DNA of 64,000 nt from Telmatactis stephensoni (taxonomy: Eukaryota; Cnidaria; Anthozoa; Actiniaria; Isophelliidae). How positions within the stretch are numbered: the first letter of the stretch is position 1; the number at the start of each line of letters is the position of its first letter. The stretch lies in NCBI GenBank assembly GCA_029948255.1, contig JALIZF010001649.1:434001-498000 (forward strand), written 5' to 3'. Both the position numbers and the translations under genes were made by a program. Below are positions 25,955 through 37,727 of the stretch, in pieces. The notes under the pieces are model-generated. The model was not told where the DNA came from and searched no databases. It worked only from the letters and a program-made list of their open reading frames with translations.

Positions 25955-26075
25955 ATCTAAGGAAAATAGTCGCTGTTTTGAAGTAGTGGCGTAGATAGTA
26001 TTAATAAACTTGTTTTGATCCAAGAAACAATAACAAATGACTTCCCTAAATAACAATCATTATATTACTTGATCT
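25955..26075 (-). repeat. Fragment of upstream block lacking exon 1
   Basis: 'aacttgttttgatccaagaaacaataacaaatgacttccctaaataa' (here shown only as a location, 26007-26054) matches the flank beyond gene A exon 1 (6797-6842), but no ATG/donor exon is present. It is a partial fifth copy of the block. Confidence 0.45.
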
Positions 26076-26308
26076 AAACCGTGAAAAGAGCGGAATGGTT
26101 ATGAAACATGGTAAACTTCAAAGGGACTGATAAAGAAGCAAACATGGAGGTTGAGTAAGGTCTTGACTGTGCACACTCATCCAAGAAACAACAAATGACT
26201 TCCCTAAATAACAGTCATTACTTGACCTAAGCCGTTAAAAGAGTGGAATGACTGATAAAGAAGCAAACATGGAGGTTGAGTAAGGCCTTGACTATGCGCA
26301 CTCATTTG
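26018..26308. repeat. Tandem duplication of about 130-160 bp
   Basis: The sequences from ATCCAAGAAACAA at 26018 and 26179 repeat through AAGCAAACATGGAGGTTGAG and TGACTGTGCACACTCAT/TGACTATGCGCACTCAT, with a small indel between copies. Confidence 0.8.
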
Positions 26309-28286
26309 CTTTACCATTATTTTCTTCTTTCAGTTTTTATTTAAGCCACCTATCTTGGTTAGCCAGACAGTTATTATAGGTGGTCTGTACCTAAAATCCC
26401 GTTTTAATCGAATATTTCTTTTAAACATGTAAAAATGTAAACATTGTGGTACTAAATAAAGATATTGTTTTATGTTTGACTGATATGCACGATAGAATAC
26501 ACCATCTGGTTCCCAGATTATTTTCGCAAAACTTATCAAAACTAGCGAAATAACTGTTTTGAACTGATAATCGTTTGAAAGTAGCCAACAGAAATATTCT
26601 CTTAAAGGATAAAATGTTTTCCGACTCAAAGCTCACAGGTTTTTGGGAATTTTTTAAAAAATGTCTTTATTCACGTGACCGTGCAAAGCCTCTACAACCA
26701 GGAAGGGCTTCAAATTTGCCATGTTCCACTAACAAAATTACATTAGAACTTAAAAAAGTTTTCAGGAATCATACATTCAATAAAAAAATAAATGTACTAC
26801 CATATGAAGCTATGGTAGATGTCTAAAATTAATGATGTAGACATTTGAAATAACAATTAGCATATTTTTGCGTTTCGAGCATTATGCAAGCCTACTTCTT
26901 ACGAGAACTCTTGAGTAATGGTCCGAGTAAGTAGTAGGCATCACTAATGCACAGAATGCAGAAAGGTACTAATTTTATATTGTTTAATCCATCCATCTCA
27001 TCGGCTAAAACATAAAAATCCAACATATATATCTTCATCAGATTTCCTTTTGGTTAAAAGTTAGTCTGAGTTTTAATACAACAAAACTTCTATGTGGGGA
27101 ACATGGAAAATTGGGAGTTTTTCTTGGCTATTGTTTTAATTGGAATCTCATGATTGGATGAAAGCTTTTCACACAAAAGAAACTTCCATGTTAAATAGAG
27201 TTTTAGCGCATTATATTTCAATAACTTGTTGTTCATAGGTAATTGACGTATTCTCAACGTACCTGAAAATGCAATCATTCTTATATGAGGAAAGTGAAAT
27301 GTGTCGGAACAATGGATAGTTGCCTACTTTCTACACGCAGTGTTAGTTAATAAGCCTGGTTTTCACATAAGCACTATAAGCAACACACACTTACTCAGTA
27401 TTGCACTACTCATTAGCAGCGCTTGTCTTTTTCACACGTGTATGATCAATGAAATACTGAGTTGCGTACGCTGCCTCCCCCTCCCCCCCTCCATGGTAGC
27501 CAAAAATGTCTTTCCCACTCGCCCTTTCCACCCCCTACCACTACCCCCACCTATTTCTCCTATACTTCTTGGATGTTTGAAACCATTTCTCCAATTCCCC
27601 CAATAAAATCTGATAACTCCTCTATCTAGCTTCCCAAAATAACACCACACATAACACACTCCCACCCCACAATTTGACAGACAGACAGAAGTTTTTATAT
27701 GGTGTCTTATATAACTAGTATACATCGACATTTTTTAAATAAGTGTAGTGTTAACATTAGATATACAAGTACAGCTATAAATATTATTTTTCCATAGATC
27801 CAAGACACCTTCAGGTTGACAAAGTATCAAATCAGTCATGAGCATAAGCGGTGTCGAATCGAAACCGAAATCTAATTAAGGACTAATAAGGACTACATAA
27901 TTCCTATCCTATTAATTGTTGTGATAGGGAACTATTTACGCGAACACTTTGACTACCACATTGCTCCATACCTTGGTTTGGTAGTTTGCTTGTAGCAAGA
28001 AATTTGAGCGACTGAAGGTACAACTGTTAAAAGCAACTTCGACAACAACAACTACTCTGCAAGTTACAAGCTAGAAGTTAATACTTTTCTAGGTAGCTAG
28101 GCGATTCATAACCCAAACAGGGCGCATATTCCTATGATAAACAAATTCCAATTTGACCATGGAGTCCAATTTGTGTTATGTCTGAGCTCTCCGGATAGTA
28201 AAGTTAAGTGTTGCCTATATAACACTATAGTCTCAGCATTAGGCTGCAAAAACGAAACCAGTGCCGCTGTACTGGCTAGTATTGGT
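26309..28286. other. Intergenic DNA upstream of the gene C 3' end
   Basis: Short non-homologous frames, a GGCTTCAAATTTGCCATGTT repeat copy at 26708 and an inverted relative near 27.1 kb, plus the truncated MITE at 27351. No gene is supported. Confidence 0.5.
27351..27475. mobile_element. Truncated MITE related to 43395-43546
   Basis: GCCTGGTTTTCACATAAGCA, CTCATTAGCAG.GCTTG and AATACTGAGT are shared with the 43.4-kb hairpin. The right terminal repeat is missing. Confidence 0.5.
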
Positions 28287-31200
28287 TCAGTAATCAAAAG
28301 TGCCATACAAGTAGACATCAACACACACTCTACCGCTATTGTCCCAGTCCGAGTGATTCTTCAAATCTTGTCCATGCCAAAGGCGATATGTTTCTCCCGA
28401 ATTAACAGTAAAAACGAGAGGAAAGTTTAACACAATTTTTGGTGAGTACACGGCGTATCCATACAGTTTGTAGCCAAAATCGTCTGGTATTAAAACCATT
28501 GCATCAGTAGGCAAAATCTTTACATTGTTCTTGTCAGTCAGTATGGTCGCCAAATAGTCTTGACGAGGAGGACTGAGGGTATAGTATCCCCACCTACTCC
28601 ACAAATTTGAGGAAGAAATAAGGCCAGAAATGTAGACAAGCTTCAGCTTCATCACTCTGCCAGTGTGTTTAATACGGAAGACGCCAAAGTCATCATCCTT
28701 GGCCCCAAAACATACTGGTTTTTCATTCATTTTTGACCAGTGATCTACACAAAAGTTAAAGACATAAATTACTTAACTATGTAAAGGAGCAACTTGCATT
28801 AATAACATTTAAAGGATGATTTTGTCGCGCGACATGAGAAAATAATCTCACATGCAAACTGTCAGCCACTGCGCATGCGCGATTGCAGCAACATCGCAGC
28901 AAAATTCAAACATGCTGGAATTAAATTCAATGCAGTGAGTTTAGCGGCAAGGAGCTCGAGATTTTTGCTTGAAAACCATTATGGGGGGGGGGGGGGGATT
29001 AATGAGGACTTGTTAGCGAGTTAACAGCAATTCAAAGTTAGTGAGTCACTTACATGGTTTTCTTCTGGGAATAGTTCTGTAGTAGTAGTTGTCTTTCTGT
29101 ATGTAAGATGTCGGTGCTGTCCTTTTATTTTGACTGTTCAAGTAACATTTCCCTGTCGTTGTGTCGTAGTTTAGACTCATGCAATTTTCGTCTGCTTCAC
29201 ATTCCAACCAGCACCATGCATAGCTTGGAAAGAAAGATTTGTAGTCGGTACCATTCAGAAAAAATCCGTACTCTTCATTCAACTCGTAGATCGCTTCTAT
29301 TTGGAAGACTTGCTGAAGAATACTTGAACGGATCTCCATCAAAATAATCATTAGGAGTGGAATTAACCAGGTGAGCTGCAAACACATGGTAATGAATTAG
29401 ATTCAAATCCAATGGAAAACCGCTTGAGAAGAGTACTGTACTTGCATTATTTCTATGAAGGGCTAAGGCTCGAAACCTCGTTATATCATTAATTGTGAAG
29501 CGCATTGAGACGTTGTAAAGTGTACTCTATAAATACCTTATATATTATTAGTATAGAAAATCGCACTAGGATAGAAAAATTGCAACAAGATCTCGAGTAC
29601 AATTAGTAACTAATAGTTACGAGTGATGTTTTGATAGTTCCAGCTCACGAGTGCAAACATCACGAGTGCTAATGAAGAGTTATACGAGAAAATCGTGGGA
29701 CGTTTTATTGAAAATACACTCAAAATTTTTTCGAGAAATGATCAATGTCTATCTGTCTATTCTTGGCTGTCATGTGACGTCATCAAACATGCTTCATATA
29801 GATCACTTAAAGCTGGGTCTATAGTATGTTCTTTATATCCATAACAGAAGTTGTCCCTGAATATTTGAGCTATTTCCATTGTTTGGTTTGCGAGTTATCA
29901 GAGGTAAAAATCCTGTCACGCAATCAGATTGTCACGCGTATTCAAAATGCGTGAAACAGACAAATCTGCTACAAAAACTACGCACATTTGGCTTGGTCTA
30001 TGAATAAACCTTTTGTTTAGAAGACATCTGTATCAAAATAAACGATTTAACTGTTACTTTTATGTGGTTTTGACAATTCGTATTTTGTCGGCCATGTTTG
30101 TGCCAACATGGCGGCGCCATACATTTCTTACTAAAGAATGAGTTTGTGGAATCATTAATATCTTTGCAAAAAACTGTCTTGGAGATATGGAGCTTTACTT
30201 GCTCTTTACAAGGATATACATTGAGTTTACTCAGGGATGTGAAATCCGCTGATATTTTGGTGACCCGTAGAGTTACACCAAACACGAAGTGCCATACATT
30301 TCTTATTAAAGAATGAACAGTTAAAATGTCAATATCTTTGCAATAAAAACTCGTTTCAATTCAAAATTTTGCAGAGTTACATAGTTTTATGTGCTCTTTT
30401 GAGTGAATTTTTCCACGACGTAAGTGAAAGCCAAGAATAGAAAATGTTCTTATGCGTATCTGGTCGATTTACTAATTTTTAAACAATTATTTGCCATAAA
30501 AAGTTAAAAATCTTCATCAAGCGAGGTTACAGAACGAGCGCGCGCGACGAAACGCGTCAACCCCCAGCTGTCAGCACCATTGTCTGAACTCTTATTGACA
30601 GTGGCTTTCAACCAATCGGATTACGAGATTTTTCGAGTGTTGTCAAATTAACAAATTGAAGATAGTTTTCCATTGTCAGTACTCTTATTAATCATGGATG
30701 ACGTCAAAAAATGTTCAAAACTAAAGTGGAACCACGAGCGCAGCGAGTGGTTTCACTGCTAAGTTTTGGACATTTTTTGACGTCATCCATGATTAATAAG
30801 AGTACTGACAATGGAAAACTATCTTCAATTTGTTTTTTACAACATTATCTTAGATCTTTTCCGTCCAAATCTGTTTGAAAAACTGTCCCAAACTTTTTTC
30901 TGTAAGGACGAGCGTGACATGTTGGCGTCAGCCATTGTCAGTACTCTTATTAACAATGGCTCTCGGCCAATCAGATTGCAAGATTTTAGTCAAATGTTGT
31001 AAAAATTGAGATCGACGGTTTTTCTCAAAACTAACGTCAATACATCACGTGATTTAGGTTTTGCCGTCCGTTTGGAATGGATGTGTTGTTAATGTTAACG
31101 TTTCAACGGTGGGAAACGTGTCTAGAGCTAAATGAAATACGGCAGAAATCTTTGTGCTTATTAAACATTGTTAACGTACAAATAACCCTTTTTCTTATAT

Positions 31201-33751
31201 CTGTTTTATCTTTTCCTTATGTCTGTCTTATCTTTCTTCTATCTAATTTGAGTTTTTTTTCGATTCAGTGAGATTGGATAAAATGCACAAAAACCACGCT
31301 GGCATATCTGACTCACGTCTAAGTATTGACAAGTAAATTTCCAAATGATTTGTATTTTCGACATTTTGCTATTTCAATTAACGATTGCTTGAACAAAGCC
31401 TTAAAGCTCAAATCCTTTCAACTACTTTTGTTACTAAACAAATTTTGCTGTAGGCTATTCTAAGAAATTAAGGAATATGTGTCCAAGTTGTAGAATTTTG
31501 CAAGGCATACAGTGAGTTTCTTATTGTAATGATGTCACCGGTGAAAAATGTTCATGGATTCCGCCTCTCAAAGCGATGTAGGTTCATGTTGGGCTTTTTT
31601 CAGGCATTTAAAGTGAATGAGCTATATAAATAAAACAAAAGAAAGAATGGAAAAACCTCGAATACCAATCTTAAGGTTTCTAATAAGTATTATTTTTGAA
31701 TGTTTTTGTTTCCTTATCAGACAATTATTTAAGCAGGGCGTCTTCCTCCACACAGGCGACATGCAGTTTTGAAACTTCCACGATCACGGCATACTAATTT
31801 GCAAATACTATTCATGAAACATATAGCGTAAAGATCAAGGAAAATCAAAAGAACTCATTTCAAGACTGAGACGTATTGGAAATATAAGACAGAACTCACA
31901 GTAGATGACTGGCAGTTTTCATATTAAAGTGCACCTAACTCCCTGTTATTTCCCATTTTGACAAAAAGTTGGAGTATTTCTAATGACTTGTACAAAAAAA
32001 ATTGTGATTCAAATGAATTCCGAATTTTTTTACAGAATTTTAAAGTTTGAAGTTCCATGGAACACTTTCAAAAAAAGTCTGGATAGATGTCACACTCTTT
32101 TGAACGTTTCATAAGTTTATTGTGCAGTGCAAAAGAGTATGACGTCCAAGCGGAAATTTATTCACTCCGACTTCAGACTCTTAGGAATTGCAGCTTCCGC
32201 TGGGCTTTTTTCGCCTATAAATACGAAAAATGAGTTTTCAGCAGCTTTGAGTGAAATTCAAAGTGTATTCAATGAAATCTACATCACTTCAGCGATCGAA
32301 TTAGTCAACCAAGTTCCCATATATTTTCAGGTGTGTCACCACAGGAAGCTCAAAGTCCCTTTTTGCCGATGTTTGAAATTGCGTAAAAGCTTTGGAATTC
32401 ATTCAAGTCGAGTCATTTTATCATAAACGTTCTTAGAAATGGTCGGACTTTTTATCAAAATTGGAAATAACAGGGGATTAGGCGCATCTTAAGCTGTAGC
32501 GGCCACTGATGAAGTTTTCGAAAAACAAAAGAATTAATTATGTATGTGTATGCTTAGCAAGTTGGAAACAAAATAACTACGTGTTTTTAAGTGCACTTTG
32601 ATGAGAAATTCATGCATTTCTTAACATAAAGAGTTACTTGTAAGACTTCTACATTGCTTAATTCTTTTAACAAAACCAAGAGGTCCCATGCATTGTCACA
32701 CAGCATGCGTAGCTCTCAATAGAAGTAAGAAAACATGAAAAATTCAAAGCTAATGAACATTAGTTGATGCGAACTTAACGGGGGACGTGCACAAATATAC
32801 GCCGAATCAAAGAGTTTCCATTCATTGAAAATGTGAAAGCTACAGATGTATCTTAATTTTTACTGATTTATTTGACTCAGGGAACGATCCAATTCAGATT
32901 CCCAATATATAAAACGCTTTTAAATTCTAGAAAAGTGCGCGCAAACAACTAGATTTAAAATGTATGTTCAAAATTAATGTTCTTTACATTGATAAGAAGG
33001 TCTGAGAGAGGATCGAAACGTCTGTAAAATGTTTTCAAAAACTAAGCCAGAGTCGACAAGTTAACTTAAAATGAACTTTAACTCATGACTGTCTAAATAC
33101 GTAACGTTAAAATACACGGCGACATCCATACCAAATATGAAACATTTCGTTATAGTCATTCCCTTCGACCAAAGATCTTTGATATACTCCCTAGCCCTCA
33201 TTTTGGTAATTTTAATTTTATTGTAAAAATACTCTGCAGTGAAAAATAATAATAATCCCGTTACCAGGAATTATTTGCTTGAATTGAATCTATGTCGCGC
33301 GGAAATTTCGACAAAATTACGACATTGAGTTTGAACAAACTGAACGTTGGTCAAAGACTAAAAATATCGTTTGAAGACCAAAAAACTTGGTCGAAGACTG
33401 GAAAATCTCTGTCAAATTAAAGACTCAAAACTCAGTCAAAACGCAAAAACTCGGTCGAAGACTGAAAACTCTTTCAGAAAAAGTCTTTTGCCGAGATTTT
33501 AGTCTTCGTCTGAGTTTTGAGTCTTCGACCGAGTTTTTAGTCTTCGACCAAGTTTGTGGGTTTTGACTGAGTTTTGAGTCTTTGACAGAGTTTTTCCAGT
33601 CTTCAACCGAGTTTTTTTGGTCTTCAAACGATATTTTTAGTCTTTGACCAACGTTCAGTCTGTTCAAACTCAATGTCATAATTTTGGATCACTCCGCGCG
33701 CCATACGAATCGAACTAGTTTCTTCCCAAAATGTGTACTACTTACATCCAT
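28287..33751 (-). CDS. Gene C: paralogue of gene A (PAN/Apple-like secreted protein)
   Basis: Exons: ATG GAT at 33751-33746 before GTAAGT; PAN exon 29375-29054 (322 nt, one extra codon in the YELNEEYG stretch); C-terminal exon 28744-28287 (TGA). Predicted length is about 261 residues. The signal peptide and the four PAN cysteines are intact, but the fifth cysteine is tyrosine (DNYYY), as in gene D. The C-terminal domain has VCFGAKDDDFGVF, RLWHGQDL and RVCVDVYLYG but lacks the middle-loop cysteine pair. Intron 2 is short (309 nt), contains a run of 15 G (28983-28997) and is alignable to intron 2 of gene B. An ATG at 29387 just upstream of the PAN exon is inside the intron by comparison with A, B and D, so I prefer the upstream start exon. 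Intron 1 contains a 378-nt foldback only about 60 nt from the first exon. Confidence 0.74.
28983..28997. repeat. Run of 15 G
   Basis: A homopolymer in intron 2 of gene C, prone to length error. Confidence 0.9.
30650..30834. mobile_element. Near-perfect palindrome, 74-bp arms
   Basis: Arms 30650-30723 and 30761-30834 (AACAAATTGAAGATAGTTTT...) around a loop containing CCACGAGCGCAGCGAGTGG. Similar short motifs (CAGTACTCTTATTAA, CCAATCAGATTGC) recur at 30585 and 30944. Confidence 0.85.
31924..32491. mobile_element. TIR element, about 570 bp, complete
   Basis: The left end (GCACCTAACTCCCTGTTATT from 31931) and right end (reverse complement GCGCCTAATCCCCTGTTATT) form imperfect terminal repeats of roughly 60 bp. 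It shares its body with 4690-5125. No transposase is visible. Confidence 0.65.
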
Positions 33752-33900
33752 GGTTGGATCCTTCTTTACAGGTCTTGAAGGTGGCTTTACTTGGTCGTTT
33801 GGTTAAGTACATGTAGAAACAAATTCTAGCTGTTTTGCAGTAGTGGCTGGGTGTTAATAAGCTTATTTTGACTTTTCATTGGGCTTAAATGTGTCTGATA
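32492..33900 (-). repeat. Duplicated upstream block (copy 4, gene C)
   Basis: Shares the same ordered motifs as copies 1-3 and ends at gene C's first exon. It differs by a 378-nt foldback inserted just downstream of exon 1. Confidence 0.55.
33309..33686. mobile_element. Long foldback in gene C intron 1, ~180-bp arms
   Basis: The left arm from ACGACATTGAGTTTGAACAA and the right arm ending TTGTTCAAACTCAATGTC-like sequence are near-perfect complements across almost the full length. Inside, the motif GGTCGAAGACT and its variants repeat. It starts about 60 nt downstream of gene C's first exon. Confidence 0.85.
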
Positions 33901-35089
33901 GTTTGATAGTCTTAAACATTGGAATTGTGTTATTGTTTGGTGAAAACAAAACAGACAAAATAAAGGACGGTGTTGACATAATTAATTATAGTGGTCTAAT
34001 GCTTGCAGCTGTGTCACAAAAGTTTTTTTGGCGCTGACTTCGATCGATTTTCCAGCACATTATAAGGCAGCGCTATCCCTCAAATGAATTGATATAAAGA
34101 ATAAAAGAAATCTATGTATTTGAAGAATCTATAAATATAAAAAAGCATCTTTATATGTCAAGCTTTAATATGGTATACATTTCAGTTCATTCAGAGATTT
34201 TCAAGTCAAAGAGTTCAATGGGAGTAAGAAAAAATAGGCAGACCTCAATTTGTGTGTTGCATTTCATTTCCCACATTCAAATGTCTTGGTTTTCAGAATG
34301 AAAACAACATGCTTTCAATCCGGTTTTGAAATAGGTTTTGGTTTTGAATTAAAACGTCTCATCCAATCATAGCCAGGAGAGGCTTCAAATTTGCCATGTT
34401 CCCCACACAGAATTTCCATTGTGTTAGAACTCATGATCAGATACGGTTTCACTAAATAGGAATCAAACGGAGGCGGATAGGAATAAATGTACTAGAGTAC
34501 AAACACTAAAAGCGTGAAATAGTTTACACAATAGAATTAGCATTATTTAGTACTTATACGTTATATTTTTTTGAGAATGTCGAAAAAGACATTAGAAATT
34601 ATATGTAATATTGGCCATCGATATAAGTAACTCTATGCCTATAACTATATATATGTTGATGGTTTCCAGCTAAAAGTCTTAAATCTGAAAACGAGAAAAC
34701 GAGAAATAGAGAACATGTAGTTACGTAACTCTCTTGTTAAGCTTTTACGAGAGTGCACGCACTTTTAAAATCCGTGAAACATAAATAGTATAAAATAGTA
34801 CATTATCCTTCCTGCTTACTCATTCGCATTAGTTAAGGTATGGAGACACCCCTGACGAGCAAGCTCGCAGGAATAAAACCAATGAGTAAGCGAGAAGGGT
34901 GGGTGGGAGGGGCGACTCTGTCTTTCTGTCAACTTCGCGGCAACTGACACTTATGCATAATTAATGTTCCTTAAATAATGCTAATGACGTCATCCGGAAG
35001 GCTCATGAATATTCAGTGAGTTTGAATAGATACGCATCAAACACATAAGTAGAAGCTCTGATAATCTTGCCGGAAATAAATAATTAACT
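33901..35089. other. Intergenic DNA upstream of gene C
   Basis: No gene seen. Holds a GGCTTCAAATTTGCCATGTT repeat copy at 34381. Confidence 0.5.
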
Positions 35090-35820
35090 GTAGTGTGTTT
35101 AAAGAGGTAATTCTTATAACCGTTAAACAAAATCTGAAATATCTGGCCAGTATTGAAATATAAAAAAAAATCGATTTTTCTATTTCTCCGGTTGTTTGTA
35201 ACGCTCTTGGCCAGAGAAGATTTTGGTGCAATTTTGGAATTGATGTCCTATAGTAATTTTGTTTTGAAGAAAAATGCAAATTAACATTTTTGGCCTCGCA
35301 TGCCTGAATCTGACAAAACATTCCACAGGTAAACCGTGTCTCATAACCTGTACTGCACTCAATTAAAGAGCTAAGCGAAAGTCTCTTTGCATCAAAATCC
35401 CAAAGAAGAAAAGTTTCTTGTGTACTAGAATTCATAAGCTTGCTCTTATCTTCATCAAGAAAGAGAAAAACTATCCCAGAAAAAAGTGTCATTTTGATGG
35501 AGAGATTCAGAACCATATTTAAAAGAATTATTTTAGCATGTGCCATATCTCCCATTTTCTCCACTCTCAACCTCTGAATTCTTTTAACATTGCTTCAAAC
35601 AATGCTTCAGAACTGAATTGGGTTATTTAATCAGAGCTTTAAATTGATAGTTTTTTACTTTGGCCAAATTTGATGTATTTGAAGCTAGGTTGCTATAGCA
35701 ACAGGCACCTCGTTCTATGAGTGATTGAAAAGTACTTTTTGGGTTGGTAATTCTGTTGTCCATAGCAATTAAACCAATAAGAACAGAGAATACTCCTAGC
35801 CTTCAATAAACGATTTTATC
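35090..35820 (-). repeat. Unclassified dispersed repeat, uninterrupted copy
   Basis: The inverted counterpart of 20160-21950. It contains a 177-codon open frame (35037-35570, minus) that is not open in the other copy, so coding is unlikely. Confidence 0.55.
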
Positions 35821-36175
35821 TAAGAAATATTTACTTGGCTCACTCGGCCAGTCACGACAACATTCCAAACGTGACAAACACCGGCAGGTAAACTATAAAT
35901 CTTACAATCTTACTCTTTAAATGTACATTCCAGATGCCAATAATTTGGTATAAGTTATTGGTTCAGAATCAAATGATCGCACACAAATGTTATTTTTGGG
36001 GTGCCCAAAGTAACACTCATTGCGTGACTGGTCAGTCATAGCGCGTCGTGTAGCAGAGATGGAATCGCCGATAAAGAGCCAATGTTTTTGCCGATATATA
36101 TAGTTGCATTCAATTGTCCATTTTATCTTACTTTTATCCTAATAATGCAAGGGATAGGGCGTCCATCTAGGCATT

Positions 36176-36487
36176 TTAAGGGTGTACTGACACATAACGT
36201 TGCTGTGCAGCGGTTGCTATAGGGTATTGCTTTGGCGATATTTTTGGCGGGAGTCATTTCACTTCCGGTGGAGCGACGCACACCTGAGAAAAAGGCTTTT
36301 TTGTTGTTTTATGCATGCGCGAGACATTTTACATATAGTCTCTTTAAAAAGCTAATATCTTTGGGGAATTTTATCAAAACGAGGTGTTTCTTCAATATTT
36401 ATTTGTATTCTTTACAGCCTTTTCTTCAAATGCAATGACCGGATTGGCATAAAGTTCACCGGAGTAAGAAATACGGAAGTCATTAGC
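36176..36487. repeat. Dispersed repeat (pair with 14622-14935)
   Basis: The second copy, same orientation, diverged. Confidence 0.65.
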
Positions 36488-37130
36488 ATCATCTACTTAT
36501 TTGCGACATTCAGAAATCATAAGAAGTTTATTTGGAGACCTTTTGTTTTTGTAATTAATTAATTGTGAATTCGTCATTTTGGTCTGAAAAAGATGCGTTT
36601 TGCAATAAATAGTACCTGCACAAATCGAATGCCGCACAGTAGGCAATCTCAACTTCACATCTTGAAGAAAAAACAACAACAATAACAAAGAAAAACAACT
36701 TTCTGTTAAACTGGTGAGAAAGAAAAAGAGATTGTTTAATAAATTTTAATTCTAAATGACCCGTGGTTAATGAAATTTTACATTAAATTTCACATCGAAT
36801 TACATTTTATTAGCTCTAATTTTAACTATTATTTTAATCGATCTTGGTTTGGTAAACCTTTCATCGCTGGTTGGCTACTGGTGTGAAATATGGAGCCAGC
36901 AGGTTATGGGCTGCATTTATGATTTCTGAAAGATAATTTCAAAAAGACACTAGTTAATCTCTATATGAAATCATTTTTTCCCCCTCAAACTATAGAAATC
37001 AGTTTTCAGAAATTCAATGTTTTCTGAGTATCCGAAGAAATAATCGTCAGTAACAAGCCCAGCTGGCCTCTGTTTTAAGACACAAAGACATCCACCGCCA
37101 CCACCACCAAAAGATTGAAATTGCGAAGTT

Positions 37131-37650
37131 AAAGTTCTTATAACATGTATTTTTTTACAATTTAGAATAAATGTTTTAATAAGATACCAAATTATTTTTT
37201 TCGAAAATTTGGGTTCGATATTTCTACGCTATCATACTGTTTTTAGCACAAAAGACTAAAAACACATTCCAATTTCCGAGTATCAGAGGGCGGCCTGGGA
37301 CGAGGTATACCGTGACGTCAAACACGGGACCGACGCTTGTTTGATGCTGAAGGATTGTATGTTGTTTTGTTGGTTGTGGTAGGAAAATCTTAAAATATGG
37401 CGAGTAACGAAAACAAGAGAAAAAACAAGAAAACTTCGATCTTTTGTGACAACTTGTATACTTTTACTGCAATGTCTTGGTCGATGAGCCCGTGTTTGAC
37501 GTCACAGAAAAGCTCAGCTTATTCTACAGTGAGCCTGTAAAAACCTTACGTAGCGTCATAATTTGCGATTCAGACTTGCGAAAATATTTTTTCTACATCT
37601 TAGACTTTTATTCTAAATTGTTAAAAATTACATGTTACAAGGACTTGAAA
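37131..37650. mobile_element. TIR element beside the cysteine-rich peptide gene
   Basis: AAGTTCTTATAACATGTA at the left and TACATGTTACAAGGACTT at the right. Inner complementary blocks ACAATTTAGAATAAA and GTGACGTCAAACACGGG (37312 / 37488) confirm long imperfect arms. Confidence 0.6.
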
Positions 37651-37727
37651 ATGGTTTTCAAAGCCAAAGAAATTACTTGAAAGTTCCTGAATAAAAAGGA
37701 GAAAATGAAATAATTGAATTAACTTAC

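Noticed and set aside
29385..29387. ATG just before the gene C PAN exon as the start codon
   Set aside because: The triplet lies upstream of the conserved acceptor AG and is absent in A, B and D; the upstream ATG exon explains all copies.
35037..35570. 177-codon minus-strand frame as a gene
   Set aside because: The homologous repeat at 20.2-21.9 kb does not keep the frame, and there is no known domain.
37070..37136. Terminal exon of the cysteine-rich peptide gene
   Set aside because: The Gly-run/CLC reading would suit the pattern, but the acceptor has no pyrimidine tract, the glycines come from a CCA microsatellite and a TIR element abuts; left as a candidate only.
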